Positions 54,756-64,000 of a stretch of DNA of 64,000 nt are shown here, piece by piece (position 1 is the stretch's first letter; the number at the start of each line of letters is the position of its first letter). The notes below the pieces were generated by a model. That model did not search any database, had not been told where the DNA came from, and worked only from the letters and a program-made list of their open reading frames with translations. Source of the DNA: Candidula unifasciata. Its lineage: Eukaryota; Mollusca; Gastropoda; Stylommatophora; Geomitridae. A program made the position numbers and the translations under genes. The DNA lies in contig CAJHNH020004968.1 of the NCBI GenBank assembly GCA_905116865.2, positions 519,501 through 583,500 of the forward strand, given 5' to 3'.

Positions 54756-57636
54756 ATGCCTGCTAAATGTTCTGCACCCGAGTGTCGTTCAAATTATGAC
54801 CTTTCTAGTGGATATGTAAGTTGCTTCAGATTCCCTTCGAATTCTCTTTTAAGAGACAAATGGCTGAAACATATTCCACGGAAAAATTGGACTCCTGGGA
54901 AAACCAGTGTAGTATGTATAAAACATTTTCGTACGTGAGACATTATTGTGTCTGATAAATATACAGACAAATCAGGAATCGAGCATATACTTCCAAGAAA
55001 GAATCCCGCTTTAAAAAAAGATGCTTATCCAACTATTTTTCCAGATCTTCCATCTTATTTATCGGTGAAAGTACCTGCCTCTCGCAAAACTCCAGAGGAA
55101 CGTGTATCACATATTAATCGTAATTATGATCAAAAAGTAAATGATTGGCTGTCCTCAGATATTATTACAGATTTCCAAGATCTGGAGTCACAGATAGGAA
55201 ACAAACTGAAAGGACACTGAAAAAAATTGGAAATACACTTCTGTAGATGGAGCTTTAGCATGTATTGTTTTGTATGTCATTACCATACAGTCAGACTCTG
55301 CACCATCCATAGGTGTCAGCATAAAGGTGTTACTTGATATGACTATACAAGTCTTTGTTCAAAATAAAAAAGTTAAAGACAAAGACCTTAAATGGATTGT
55401 AGACAACAATAAACTTGTGAGATGGTCACAGCTTGAAAATCTTGTAATTCATTACAATGCCTAGGATTATAGTAAAATTCAAAGCCAAAATAGCTTCACA
55501 GATTTAGTGGGAGAAGCAGGAAGTATTTTGAAGAGTGCCGCAGAGCAACATTGGACTCCTAATGGGACAGCTGATGAAGTAACTGACACACAAGTAAACT
55601 TTCTTGCAGAGCAGCTGCAACTGTTAACCCTGTTAAAAAACAGAAGGCGTTACAGTTGTAGCACATTATGTTTCGCTTTCATGCTGTTCATTAAATCTCC
55701 AGCATGCTACCGGTTTATAAGAAAATCTCGTATGTTGTGCCTGCCTCATCAAAGAACACTGCACAATTTAACTTCACAGTTGTCATTGTCTACTCATACT
55801 GGCAGCATTTCACAGTACTTGAAATTGAAACAAGACAAACTGACAGAGCTAGAAAAGATTGTAGTGGTTCAGATGGATGAAATATATGTTAAATCTGCAA
55901 TTACTTACTCTGGGGGCAAAATATTTGGCAATGCAGACAATGCAAAAGAAGCAGCAACAACAGTGTAGGCTTTCCTCATATCTTCAGTTTTTGGAAGCTA
56001 CCAGGAAATTATAGAACTTTCACCTGTGAACAGAATGACATCTCGTGATCTACGTTTGAAATTACTCCACTGTATCCACTTTGTACAGGAGTGTGGTTTC
56101 ACAGTAGTTGCTGTAATTGCAGATAATAGTGCTGGCAATCGCAGAGTTTATAGTGATCTCCTGAAACCAAGCCAAACTTTTATTGAGAACCCAGATTTTG
56201 CTAATAAAAAAATATTTTTACTGCATGATTCTGTGCACTTGCTAAAATGCATGTGGAGGAACTGGATCAACCAGAAGGACACAAACCAGACATTTACTTA
56301 TCCTTTAATAACTGGACAAATGCTAAACGCCTGTGATACCGATAGAGCTGCAGAAGCTAACTTTTCTCATTTAAAGAAACTGTATTATAGTGAGCAAAAG
56401 AATATTGCAAAACTGGCACCTAAACTTTCCCACAAAGCCATCTATCCCTCCAGCATGGACAGACAGAATGTTCCTCTTGCTTTGGCAATTTTTAATGAAT
56501 ACAATGTTGCTGCTCTGCGTCTAGTAGGCAGTAATGAAACAGCAGATTTTATTGAAGCCATCCTTAGATGGTGGCATATTGTTAATGTGAAAAGTAAATT
56601 TGTAGGTAAAAAGACACTGAACTCATTCTCAAATCCTGTATTGTCAAATGATGATGAACAAGTGCATTATCTTGAACAGTTTGCTGAATGGCTAAGAAAA
56701 TGGGACAAGCTGCCTGGCTGTCAAGGAAAACTGACCAAGGAAACACACAGTGCATTGCTGCATACAGTGACCGCAGTACTTTCTCTAATCAAATATCTAT
56801 GTGCAACCACAGAAGCCAGTTTTATACTTCTTGGAAAGTTACAGACTGACAACTTAGAAGCTCGGTTTGGTGAATATCGGCAGTTGTCAGGAGCAAACTA
56901 CCTAGTATCTGTGCAGCAAGTTTTAGAAGCAGAAAAGAAACTTAAAGTTTACTCACTGTTAAGTATGTCCTCATCGACTTATGGAGATTTTCCTATCCGT
57001 GACCTCTCAGAGTTTCTTAGCAGCAAAGAAGATGAAACTGGGGATGACATAATGACTGATGCTGTTCAGCTGGACGTGAACAAGGTTTTTTTTCAAATAA
57101 ACCCAAATGACTGTGAATTGTTGGTTTCGGAAGGTTCAGAGGAGTCACTGGTGTATATTGCTGGATTTGTCTCAAGTAAGCTGAACAAAAAAATTAGGTG
57201 TGCTGCCTGCAAGACTTTATTGCAGATGGACAGGCCATTATCAAATGATCTTGACTCAGGTGCAATGTCAACAGACTATATACAGCTGCTTGACCGTGGA
57301 GGTTTGAAATACCCTTCAAAATTAATAAGTTTAATAACATGTGTCACATATGCAGCTATGCAGAAGCTTATATCAGCTGAGTTGGAAACACAATTTCTAG
57401 CCTGCAAACATCACAATAAATTGCTTATGCATATAGTTTCATGCAGTTTACAAACATATTTCAAGGATGAAATAGGTGGTGTCTGTGCTGAGGGTTGTTC
57501 TAAAATAAACATTGCTTCCAAAGCGCTGCCATCTCTGGCAAATGTTTTTATGAACAATTATAGAAAAATAAAAACCGTCACATCCTTGCTGGATAAATCA
57601 TCTAAGAAAAGAAAACTGACCAAATTCACCCTGTAA
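54756..57636 (+). pseudogene. P-element-like (THAP9-type) transposase gene, disabled
   Basis: An intronless, decayed transposase. It starts MPAKCSAPEC at 54756, a THAP zinc finger (C-x4-C ... C-x2-H with conserved FP and KW positions, ending VCIKHF). Downstream come the P-transposase RNase H-fold landmarks: VVVQMDEIYVK (first catalytic Asp, about 55870), VAVIADNSAGNRR (about 56104-56145), LLHDSVHLLKCMWRN (in place of the usual DPPHLIK) and QTDNLEARFGEYRQLSGANY (catalytic Glu region, about 56847). The frame is broken by TGA at 54936-54938, a one-base shift at about 55205-55226, TAG at 55462-55464 and TAG at 55966-55968; the last 1.6 kb (from 56026) is uninterrupted to the TAA-type end at 57634-57636. 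It sits in intron 1 of G2. The family acts by cut-and-paste transposition; this copy cannot. Confidence 0.85.
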
Positions 57637-57680
57637 TGGATTTCATGGATTATGTAACTTCAATTTGGACAGCTACATGG

Positions 57681-57915
57681 TAAGTAGTTTCTGTTGTGCT
57701 TTTAATTTCTATGTCATATTGTGAATATGTGAGTAGTTTCTGTTGTGCTTTCTGTTTCTATGTCATATTGTGAATATGTGAGTAGTTTCTGTTGTGCTTT
57801 CTGTTTCTATGTCATATTGTGAATATGTGAGTAGTTTCTTTAGTGCTTTCTGTTTCTATGTCATATTGTGAATATGTAAGTAGTTTCTGTTGTGTTTTGT
57901 TTCTATGTCTTATTG
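57681..57915 (+). repeat. Minisatellite, 49-bp unit x about 4.7
   Basis: The unit is 'agtagtttctgttgtgcttt' plus 'ctgtttctatgtcatattgt' plus 'gaatatgtg', starting 45 bp after the transposase stop, so it lies inside the P-like element's 3' region or just beyond it. Confidence 0.9.
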
Positions 57916-57929
57916 TCAATACCTACATC

Positions 57930-58132
57930 CAGGGCTGTTCAACTAAGTCAATTTAGGTTAACTCAGAAGCCGACATTGTAAAATTAGGGATCGTTATGGG
58001 CCAGCAGTCCCGGAGTCCGAGTCCCAGCTTAGAAAAACCATTTTTTCATCGCAACCAGCAGTGATCCGCGGGCCACTCGTTAGGCCTCAGCGGGCCAAAT
58101 TTGGTCCGCGGGGTGACTGTTGAATAGCCATG
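57930..58132. mobile_element. hAT-type non-autonomous element (203 bp)
   Basis: Left end CAGGGCTGTTCAAC and right end GTTGAATAGCCATG are imperfect inverted repeats of a hAT type. Internal 'cgggccaaatttggtccgcg' near the right end is a palindrome-like GGCCAAATTTGGTCC seen in several hAT MITEs. The flanking 8-mers do not match, so the target duplication has decayed or the ends are off by a few bases. Confidence 0.65.
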
Positions 58133-58139
58133 AGCTTAC

Positions 58140-58320
58140 TGCTATACTTTTTGTGGGCTAGTACTCAGGGGACGGCCGGGAACAAACAAACAAAACAGGT
58201 ACTTCCTGAGTGAAAAAGTAACATAACGTTAGCCAGCGGCGGTGACGTCACGGCCCGCTGATGACGTCAGTAGCTAGGCCTGTACTAAAGTTTGGCTATG
58301 GATGGAGCCATAGTAGCATT
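58140..58320 (+). repeat. Dispersed repeat with GTGACGTCAC; candidate right end of the P-like element
   Basis: Related to 33115-33335 on the same strand. If it is the right terminal region of the P-like element, the element spans about 54.5-58.3 kb and encloses the hAT insertion at 57930-58132. It may instead be an independent repeat. Confidence 0.45.
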
Positions 58321-58950
58321 AAAGAAACACCTGGCACAATGAAGTCTATCCTTTCGACTTTTACCTTCTAAAAACTGCAAATTATACGTCTGATGCGCAG
58401 CTGATGTTGTTTCACTTGGAATAATTATATCAGTTCATTTTCATCACGTGTAACAGTTTAAAAAAAATATATTTCTGGAAATTTAAATTGATCACTTCCT
58501 GAAATTGTTTTTAAAAAATGAATAATAAAAAAAAAAAAACGACTGCGAAAATGTCACGATGACAGAAGCAATGGCTATTTAAAAAAAAAACAGAAGCAAA
58601 TACCAAAATGTGATATAACAATGAAAGAAAAGTGCCTAAGTAGGTCAACAAATTCAAGTATATGGAGACTTGTAACATTTGTGAAGATGTGCGACAGAGA
58701 GTAGGAGCGGAATATGCCAGGCGAAGGTGGCATTCACTAAAAGATGTTATGAAAAAGTTCTCTCCAATTAGGCATAGTAAAATGATTATTAAAATGTTAT
58801 TTTGAACCACTGCTGCTATGGATCTTGGGATGTGATTGACCTAGATATGAGCAATTTGGAGACTCATGCTACGGATACCGTGGTAACAAACAACGGCTGC
58901 ATGGAAATGTCTGATGTAACCAGAAAGCTACACATAACTACAAGAAAGAG
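58321..58950. other. No gene recognised (G2 intron 1)
   Basis: AT-rich with several A-runs. No exon supported. Confidence 0.4.
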
Positions 58951-58954
58951 GCAG

Positions 58955-59180
58955 TCAGTTGTTCTTCGGTCATACGACGAGAAGAAAAGCTACAGAGAAC
59001 ATCATGATGACTAGAAGATTATCGGTGGTAGAGGCAGATGCAGACCAGGAGAGACGATGTTTGATCCTCTGAAACGATGGTACGCAGAAATATCATTAGC
59101 GAAACTGATTCAAAATACCAAGGGTCGAGATCTGTGGAGAGACACGAGAGCCTACATGGCCTGGCAGGGCACATGATGAC
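58955..59180 (+). mobile_element. LINE 3' tail fragment (plus)
   Basis: A plus frame at about 59014-59175 reads IIGGRGRCRPGETMFDPLKRW, then IQNTKGRDLWRDTRAYMAWQ and GT followed by a TGATGACGATGATGG end. This is the same type of non-LTR ORF end as at 12085-12400 and 31395-31640. It stops 75 bp before G2 exon 2. Confidence 0.65.
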
Positions 59181-59250
59181 GATGATGGTCAGTGTTAAGA
59201 TAACTAATATTTGTCACTTATCCTGAACTTGTATATTTGACTGTTGACAG

Positions 59251-59420
59251 TGGCTTCTTTGGTCAGTCACGGTTGAATGTGTTCACTTTTTGCACGTTTA
59301 CACGGCCACGACCGAAGAGGAACTCCTCAGACAGGCCAACAGAGATGATTCGTCCTGCAGTGTAGCACAGAGTCCTCGCCTTGGCCTGGAGGTGGTGCCT
59401 TGTGACAGGCTCATGTTCAG
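59251..59420 (+). CDS. G2 exon 2: ectodomain exon
   Basis: 170-bp exon with acceptor ctgttgacAG (59249-59250), phase 0 matching exon 1, and donor GTACTG (59421-59426) leaving two bases. The only open frame encodes 56 residues starting WLLWSVTVECVHFLHVYT and including TTEEELLRQANRDDSSCSVA and EVVPCDRLMF, with cysteines spaced as in a disulphide-bonded extracellular domain. The two leftover bases plus the first base of exon 3 form an Arg codon, so the phases fit exactly. No database family is recognised. Confidence 0.6.
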
Positions 59421-60300
59421 GTACTGCAGAAGTTTACAACACAAACACAAATAAATGTAAATTTACATACGAACACGAAAACACTTAATATACTCATACT
59501 CAACCATTCCCACAAACTCATACAATTCCAAACACTCATCATAAACAAATACTCACACAAATATCACAAACAAATACTCACACGCAGACCCTGCACAAAC
59601 ATACACAAAAACTCAGAGAATTTTGTATTCTTCATCTTGACGATTATGTAAGATGTTGCAAGTGCAGATTCTACATGAAGTCCTTCCCCACTTTCCAGAA
59701 AAGACATACACACGGGCAGATTAGATAATTAAGAATGATGAGAATACAATTTACAAATAGAAAAAAAAAGACAGATACAAATCTAGAAAAATTTTTAACT
59801 AACTGCAACACGAGTATACAATCCGCATTCTTTGTGCACAATGGGAGAAACAGGAAAAAACAAGTTCTACGTGACAAGGAAGCTACAGTTAAAAAAGGCT
59901 GTGGGCAAAGCATGCGATAGCTCTGAAAGTTTAAGTGTGGAGCCTAACAATACTGTGCCTCGAGACCACGCGGTGCTCCACCCAGCCTTGTGGAAATAGC
60001 ATGAAAATGTAGGATTGAAGAAACTCAACAGCTCAAATAACATGAACTATTCTTCCAGCTCCCGTGGGGCTTTCGATACCCATAAGGTGGAAAACAGGAG
60101 TAGACCTTTTGGCTCTGTAGCCTGCCTTTCGTAAAAGTCGACTAATTAGGGATTTCCATCAAAGCTGAAGTGCATCTGTCTTAGATGCAATTAACTAACA
60201 TTCTACATTCTAACAAGTCTATTAGTTAAACGGTTGTGAATGCAAAACTTACGTTCTGAAACTAGACTAAAGTGCAGAAATGCGCGAGCAACCAGAACTT
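59421..60300. other. G2 intron 2
   Basis: AT-rich, with a CAAACAC/ACTCACAC-type loose repeat at 59440-59620. No exon supported. Confidence 0.4.
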
Positions 60301-60345
60301 CCCCTAGAGTTTGCAGCCGGTGAACGCTAAGAAGACGAAGAGATT

Positions 60346-60412
60346 GTACCAGCTGTTAACAGCCGAATACCAGCTGTCAACAGCCGAATACCAGCTGTCA
60401 ACAGCCGAAGAG
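60346..60412 (+). repeat. Short tandem repeat, 21-bp unit x 3
   Basis: 'ccagctgttaacagccgaata', 'ccagctgtcaacagccgaata', 'ccagctgtcaacagccgaaga'. The unit is in frame in a small ORF (YQLSTAE repeat), but no splice site ties that ORF to G2. Confidence 0.85.
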
Positions 60413-60536
60413 AATCGTTGTGGTTTCTCTGAACTGTCCAATTCACTGGCAATGAGTTGTATGTTGCGAAAAGAGGATTTACGACCTAATGTAAGTTGTT
60501 AATATGTTTGTGTGCCTAGATTTACTCTGTCCCTAG

Positions 60537-60717
60537 GGGTGAGCCTGTAGGTGCCTGCAACGTGACCGGGCTGTGGCCGGAGTACGACCGAGGTGTGGAG
60601 GAGGGCTGCAACTCATTGACAGGTCTTGTCTACAGGGTGTACGACGGGTCTGCGTCCTCGATCAGTGGTCAGCCCATTCGACTTTACAGGAACATCTTCT
60701 GTGCTATTTGTAATAGG
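60537..60717 (+). CDS. G2 exon 3: second cysteine module (partial gene continues or is lost downstream)
   Basis: Acceptor tctgtccctAG (60535-60536). The exon starts with the one base needed to complete the split codon from exon 2 and ends after 60 codons in phase 0 at donor GTAAGG (60718-60723). The translation includes GACNVTGLWPEYDRGVEEGC and ends LYRNIFCAICNR, a module like the end of exon 1 (NQYCALCNG). One N-glycosylation site (NVT). Later exons, where a transmembrane domain would be expected if this is a receptor, were not found in the remaining 3.3 kb. Confidence 0.6.
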
Positions 60718-60780
60718 GTAAGGGAAATGTATTGTATATTTATACTGTGTGGGTAAAAAAAAAAGCACCGTCAGCGTCTG

Positions 60781-61012
60781 TGACTTATGAGTTGTGAACA
60801 TGCTTCATAATGCCGGACTGCCGGGCTCGATCCTAATTCAAGCGATTTGGCGCCAGACCGTCTTGTATTGTTTTCGGCAGTGATAAGGAAAGCCGACCGT
60901 TAAATGTTATGGCAAATCCTGAACGTAAATTTGCCTAGAAAAACCGCAACAGCCAACAAATGCTGGGGTTGGTTCTGCAACGTCCTGTAAAGGATACACA
61001 ACTGATTGTTTT
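60781..61012 (+). mobile_element. tRNA-derived SINE, family S2, copy 3
   Basis: 'cataatgccggactgccggg' and 'ctcgatcc' (B-box region), then 'ggcagtgataaggaaagccg', 'acgtaaatttgcctagaaaa', 'ggttctgcaacgtcctgtaa' and 'aggatacacaac' match the copy at 28378-28605 in order. T-run of 10 at its 3' end. Confidence 0.8.
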
Positions 61013-62108
61013 TTTTTTTAAACAGAGCACCAGCAAAGCAATACCCAGACCCTGGCTAACATTGCCATCCCTTTTCAACAAGCTCACCACTAATCCGACA
61101 CAATCCAGTTCACTCCCTTGACATATGGCGTTTTCTTCTTTACACCTTACCATCAATAGCCAATATAACTCTAGCACCAAATACGTTAAATGTTATTCCT
61201 TTTTTAATATTTTACTATATAATATATCAGTCGAGCACCATATGCCCTTTTTTTATCACCATTTTGATACTTAACTGGATAACCTGTATAATACTAGACC
61301 TTTGAATTTATAACACATGTAATTCTAGCACCATATACCCATGCTTTTATCCATTTTTTAACATTTTTCTATATAACCTTTATAAGCACGCGTCATAAAG
61401 ATTTGATTTATCACATTTATTTTATATATTTTACTATATAACCAATATAAATCTAGCACATTTACCTTATACCCACTTTATTCACCAACCCGGCTGTAAA
61501 CTAAGCGCTGCCTTAACTTAACCATAACGCATAAAAGGGCCTATGAGTATTTCTTCCATAAAACCTATTACCCTCCCTTCCCCTGCGTTTATTATATATT
61601 CTTCAAATCCCAAGCAATAATCCACCTCCCCCAACTAGTATATTAATATGTCCAAATGTTAACACGATTGATCTAGTTGTTGATTTTGAGTTAAGCTTTC
61701 TAACCCGCCCATTGCACAAGAAGCAACCCCCGCAACTCTTGGTGCACCTGAATACTTCGCTGTATACGCCTACCGCAGCTGGTGAAATACTGCCAAAATG
61801 CAACATATATTACTACTCAAGTGTACCTAAGAAATGTGTATATTTCTGGCAATATAAACTACATTAGTACCTAAAAACCATGCATATTTTTGGAAACATA
61901 AATACGTTTGTATGTAGTTACGAATTAAGTGCATTTCTGGCAATAGACATATGCATATCTGTCTGATAACTATACGAGTTTCTGGCAAAATCAACATACA
62001 TATATGTACCTAAAAAACATGCATATTTCTAACAACAGAAAAAAGTAATGTGTGCCAAAGAAACATGCAAATTTCTCTAACATAAAACATACTTACATAA
62101 GTTGTGAC

Positions 62109-62110
<2 letters not shown>
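61013..62110. other. AT-rich sequence, loose 40-bp repeats, no gene
   Basis: From about 61190 to 61480 phrases such as 'ctagcaccatatacc', 'acttttatccattttt' and 'tatataacc' recur every 60-80 bases. From 61850 to 62090 'aaacatgcatatttctggca' recurs about every 50-60 bases. Both are diverged tandem repeats without coding content. Confidence 0.5.

Positions 62111-62112
<2 letters not shown>

Positions 62113-62174
<62 letters not shown>
62113..62174. repeat. (AT)n microsatellite, about 31 units
   Basis: Uninterrupted AT dinucleotides; can form hairpins. Confidence 0.97.
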
Positions 62175-62177
<3 letters not shown>

Positions 62178-62348
62178 AAAGTGTTTATTGTTTCAAAACA
62201 TTAGATACAAATTCTCTTTATAAACAGAAGCAAAAACAATAAGGTGATGTGCGAAAAATGATGATGATTCGTACCGTTTCTCACCAACCTTAAACAGGAA
62301 ATAGAGACAGTAGGAGGCAGAGAGGAAAGCTGGGGCGGAAACGGAACG

Positions 62349-62426
<78 letters not shown>

Positions 62427-62432
62427 TATAAC
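62349..62432. repeat. (AT)n microsatellite, interrupted
   Basis: AT dinucleotides with TATTAT interruptions at about 62380 and 62418-62428, 175 bp from the previous AT tract. Confidence 0.95.
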
Positions 62433-63155
62433 TAATGTACCATATTTAAGGAATTAAAGAAAAGACATGATTACCAGAATAATTGAAAAAAGGGGGTCAT
62501 GTTAAAAAATAAGTTAAAATAATGCTTAAAAGCAATAGAAAAGAAGACATTTAAGAAAGAGAACATAATCAGATATTTAAAGGCAATCGTAACATCAGAT
62601 GGAAGTCGTATAACAAAGAATAAAGCAAGACTGGTCAAACAAAAGTTGCATTTGAGAAGATCGGATGTAATTAAACACTTTTGTTTGAAGGAATAAGATT
62701 ATAAAGCATTTGAACTGTTACTGCATACAAGAGAATATTGAACTGTTTCGTTTAACTATTCTGTTCGATTTCATTAAATTGTGAATGTGAATGAAAAGAG
62801 AGTTTTGAGTAAACAGAGAACAGACCTGGAGTAGCCAGAGTAGCAAGCAACGATTGTCCAGGAAAGTCTGATGATAGCAACACATACTTTAGCAGGGAGA
62901 TAAAGTCACGATAGACCTATTATCAATTACGTCCCGACATGAGAGACATTTTTGTGTGGATATTACACTCCCAACCCGGCTGCACTTCAGGTTACACCAT
63001 TTCCGTCGGGCCCTAATGTAAGATTACGGTTGAACAGGGTTGTCTTAGATTTGTACTTGGGAGAGTCTTTAAAGAGTGTCACTTTGTGTCACATAGTAAT
63101 CGTTCATTGTGCTATCATAGTGGGCTATTGTTGATATTTGCTTCTCGTCTGTGTT
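62433..63155. other. No gene recognised
   Basis: AT-rich spacer. The short ORF at 62952-63134 has no supporting splice site or motif. Confidence 0.4.
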
Positions 63156-63157
63156 AT

Positions 63158-63366
63158 ATCCTTGCGTCCTTTTAGGACGAAACTTTTTGTTCTTTGAAGC
63201 CCCACCCTGGCTTTTGCCAGGGGTTGCAATATAGGCAGGCCATAAATATGGCCAATTGTCTGAACGCGGTTTCTGGGACCTCTCCACGGCGATCCTCATC
63301 CACATGGTGGCACTTTGTGTCATCGGGTGTTTATCGCTTGTGTGATGTCCTGGTGGGGTAGAAAGT
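63158..63366 (+). repeat. Dispersed repeat R7, full-length copy
   Basis: Order: 'cgtccttttaggacgaaact', 'tttgaagccccaccctggct', 'tttgccaggggttgcaatat', 'aggcaggccataaatatggc', 'ggtttctgggacctctccac', 'tcctcatccacatggtggca', 'tgtttatcgcttgtgtgatg', 'tcctggtggggtagaaagtc'. It begins 6 bp before an inverted 'gcgtccttttaggacga'. Tandem with the next copy. Confidence 0.85.
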
Positions 63367-63372
63367 CAGACA

Positions 63373-63606
63373 ATCAGTCCTTTGCTTCTCGTCCTTTTCT
63401 GGATGAAAGTTTTCGTTATTTGAAGCCCTACTCTGGCTTATGCCAGGGGCCGCAATATAGCCTGGCCATAAATATGGCCTAACGGCTGAAATGGGTTTCC
63501 GGGACCTCTCAACGGATGATCCTCATCCGCATGGTGGCACTTTGTGTCACCGGGTGTTTATTATTTGTGTGATGTCCTGGTGGGGTACAACTTCCTACCT
63601 ATCTAC
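63373..63606 (+). repeat. Dispersed repeat R7, second tandem copy
   Basis: Same order as the preceding copy with about 12% visible mismatches ('tgaagccctactctggctta', 'gccaggggccgcaatatagc', 'ggtttccgggacctctcaac', 'gatcctcatccgcatggtgg'). It ends in 'gtcctggtggggtacaactt'. Confidence 0.85.
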
Positions 63607-63879
63607 TCACCCCTAAGACAGATTAACCGTACCAACAAACATAGGACTGCAGGTTATACCTGACTGGTGTAACCGATACGGCTGCTTTAATTTTAACGTC
63701 ATTGAAGGTTGACCATGGTACCTGAGATCTGCCTTGTTGGTCTGCCATCCGGGCTTATTTAAAAAAAAAAAAACAACCTAAGGATAGTATGGTAAACCTT
63801 TCCGTAACATCCCTATAGGGGACAAACTGATCGATGGATCAAGGGAGACATTACATAACTTTCTAACAACGGAGGCAAG

Positions 63880-64000
63880 AGCAACGGATTGAGGACTGAG
63901 AACATAGATGCTGGATGGCCTGAAAAAGAATCAGAAAGAAGCCACAGGACAAAGACAGAGATTTTACAGAGACATGAACGACTGGGCTAAGTACATGATG
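63880..64000 (+). mobile_element. LINE 3' tail fragment, cut by window end
   Basis: A plus frame reads LDGLKKNQKEATGQRQRFYR then DMNDWAKYM, with the LDGL...W pattern seen in other LINE ORF ends in this window (12085-12400). Weakly supported because the window ends here. Confidence 0.4.

Noticed and set aside
60311..60502. 63-codon ORF with YQLSTAE repeats as a G2 exon
   Set aside because: No acceptor/donor pair in a phase compatible with exons 2 and 3, and exon 2 joins exon 3 perfectly without it.

Overview
This is a 64 kb piece of a repeat-rich, AT-rich animal nuclear genome. Genes have spliceosomal introns (GT-AG sites with compatible phases). The mobile elements (Ty3/Gypsy of the Gmr1 type, a THAP/P-element transposase, SPIN-like and other hAT elements, tRNA-derived SINEs, LINE 3' tails) and the very high load of minisatellites suggest an invertebrate, most likely a gastropod mollusc. 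The species assignment is an inference, not proven by the sequence.

Layout. (1) About 0.5-21 kb holds one minus-strand gene, here G1. I could place a large first coding exon (19542-20915), five short coiled-coil exons and a terminal exon (567-950) ending in a CCHC/UBZ-like zinc finger. All junctions are phase 0. Its introns are packed with unrelated minisatellites (38, 43, 20, 20 and 47 bp units), a GAA tract, a 43-base poly-G, long-palindrome elements, SINEs and LINE tails. Next to its large exon lie a partial exon duplicate and a strange mosaic of exon and minisatellite. (2) 21-41 kb has no convincing host gene. It is a patchwork of SINEs, LINE fragments, a 3.2 kb array of a 39-bp palindromic repeat (25.1-28.3 kb), arrays of 37, 36 and 52 bp units, and a compound ACT/TTC microsatellite. 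(3) About 41.6-47.3 kb is a decayed minus-strand Ty3/Gypsy element with a SCAN-like Gag, protease, a GPY/F-like integrase end placed before the reverse transcriptase, RNase H, and a 3' LTR. An unrecognised ORF abuts its gag end. (4) 48-51 kb contains tandem duplications, another ACT/TTC array, a SPIN-like hAT element and a CT repeat. (5) 51.9-60.7 kb is a plus-strand partial gene, here G2. It has three phase-compatible exons coding for a secreted or membrane-anchored cysteine-rich ectodomain with YCALCN/FCAICN modules, perhaps the N-terminus of a receptor. Its first intron carries a decayed P-element-like transposase gene, a LINE RNase H fragment and a hAT-like element. (6) 61-64 kb is AT microsatellite, dispersed repeats and LINE tail.

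There is no operon logic. The two host genes are independent, and most of the window is mobile or tandemly repeated DNA. Protein family calls rest on motifs read by eye; no database search was possible.
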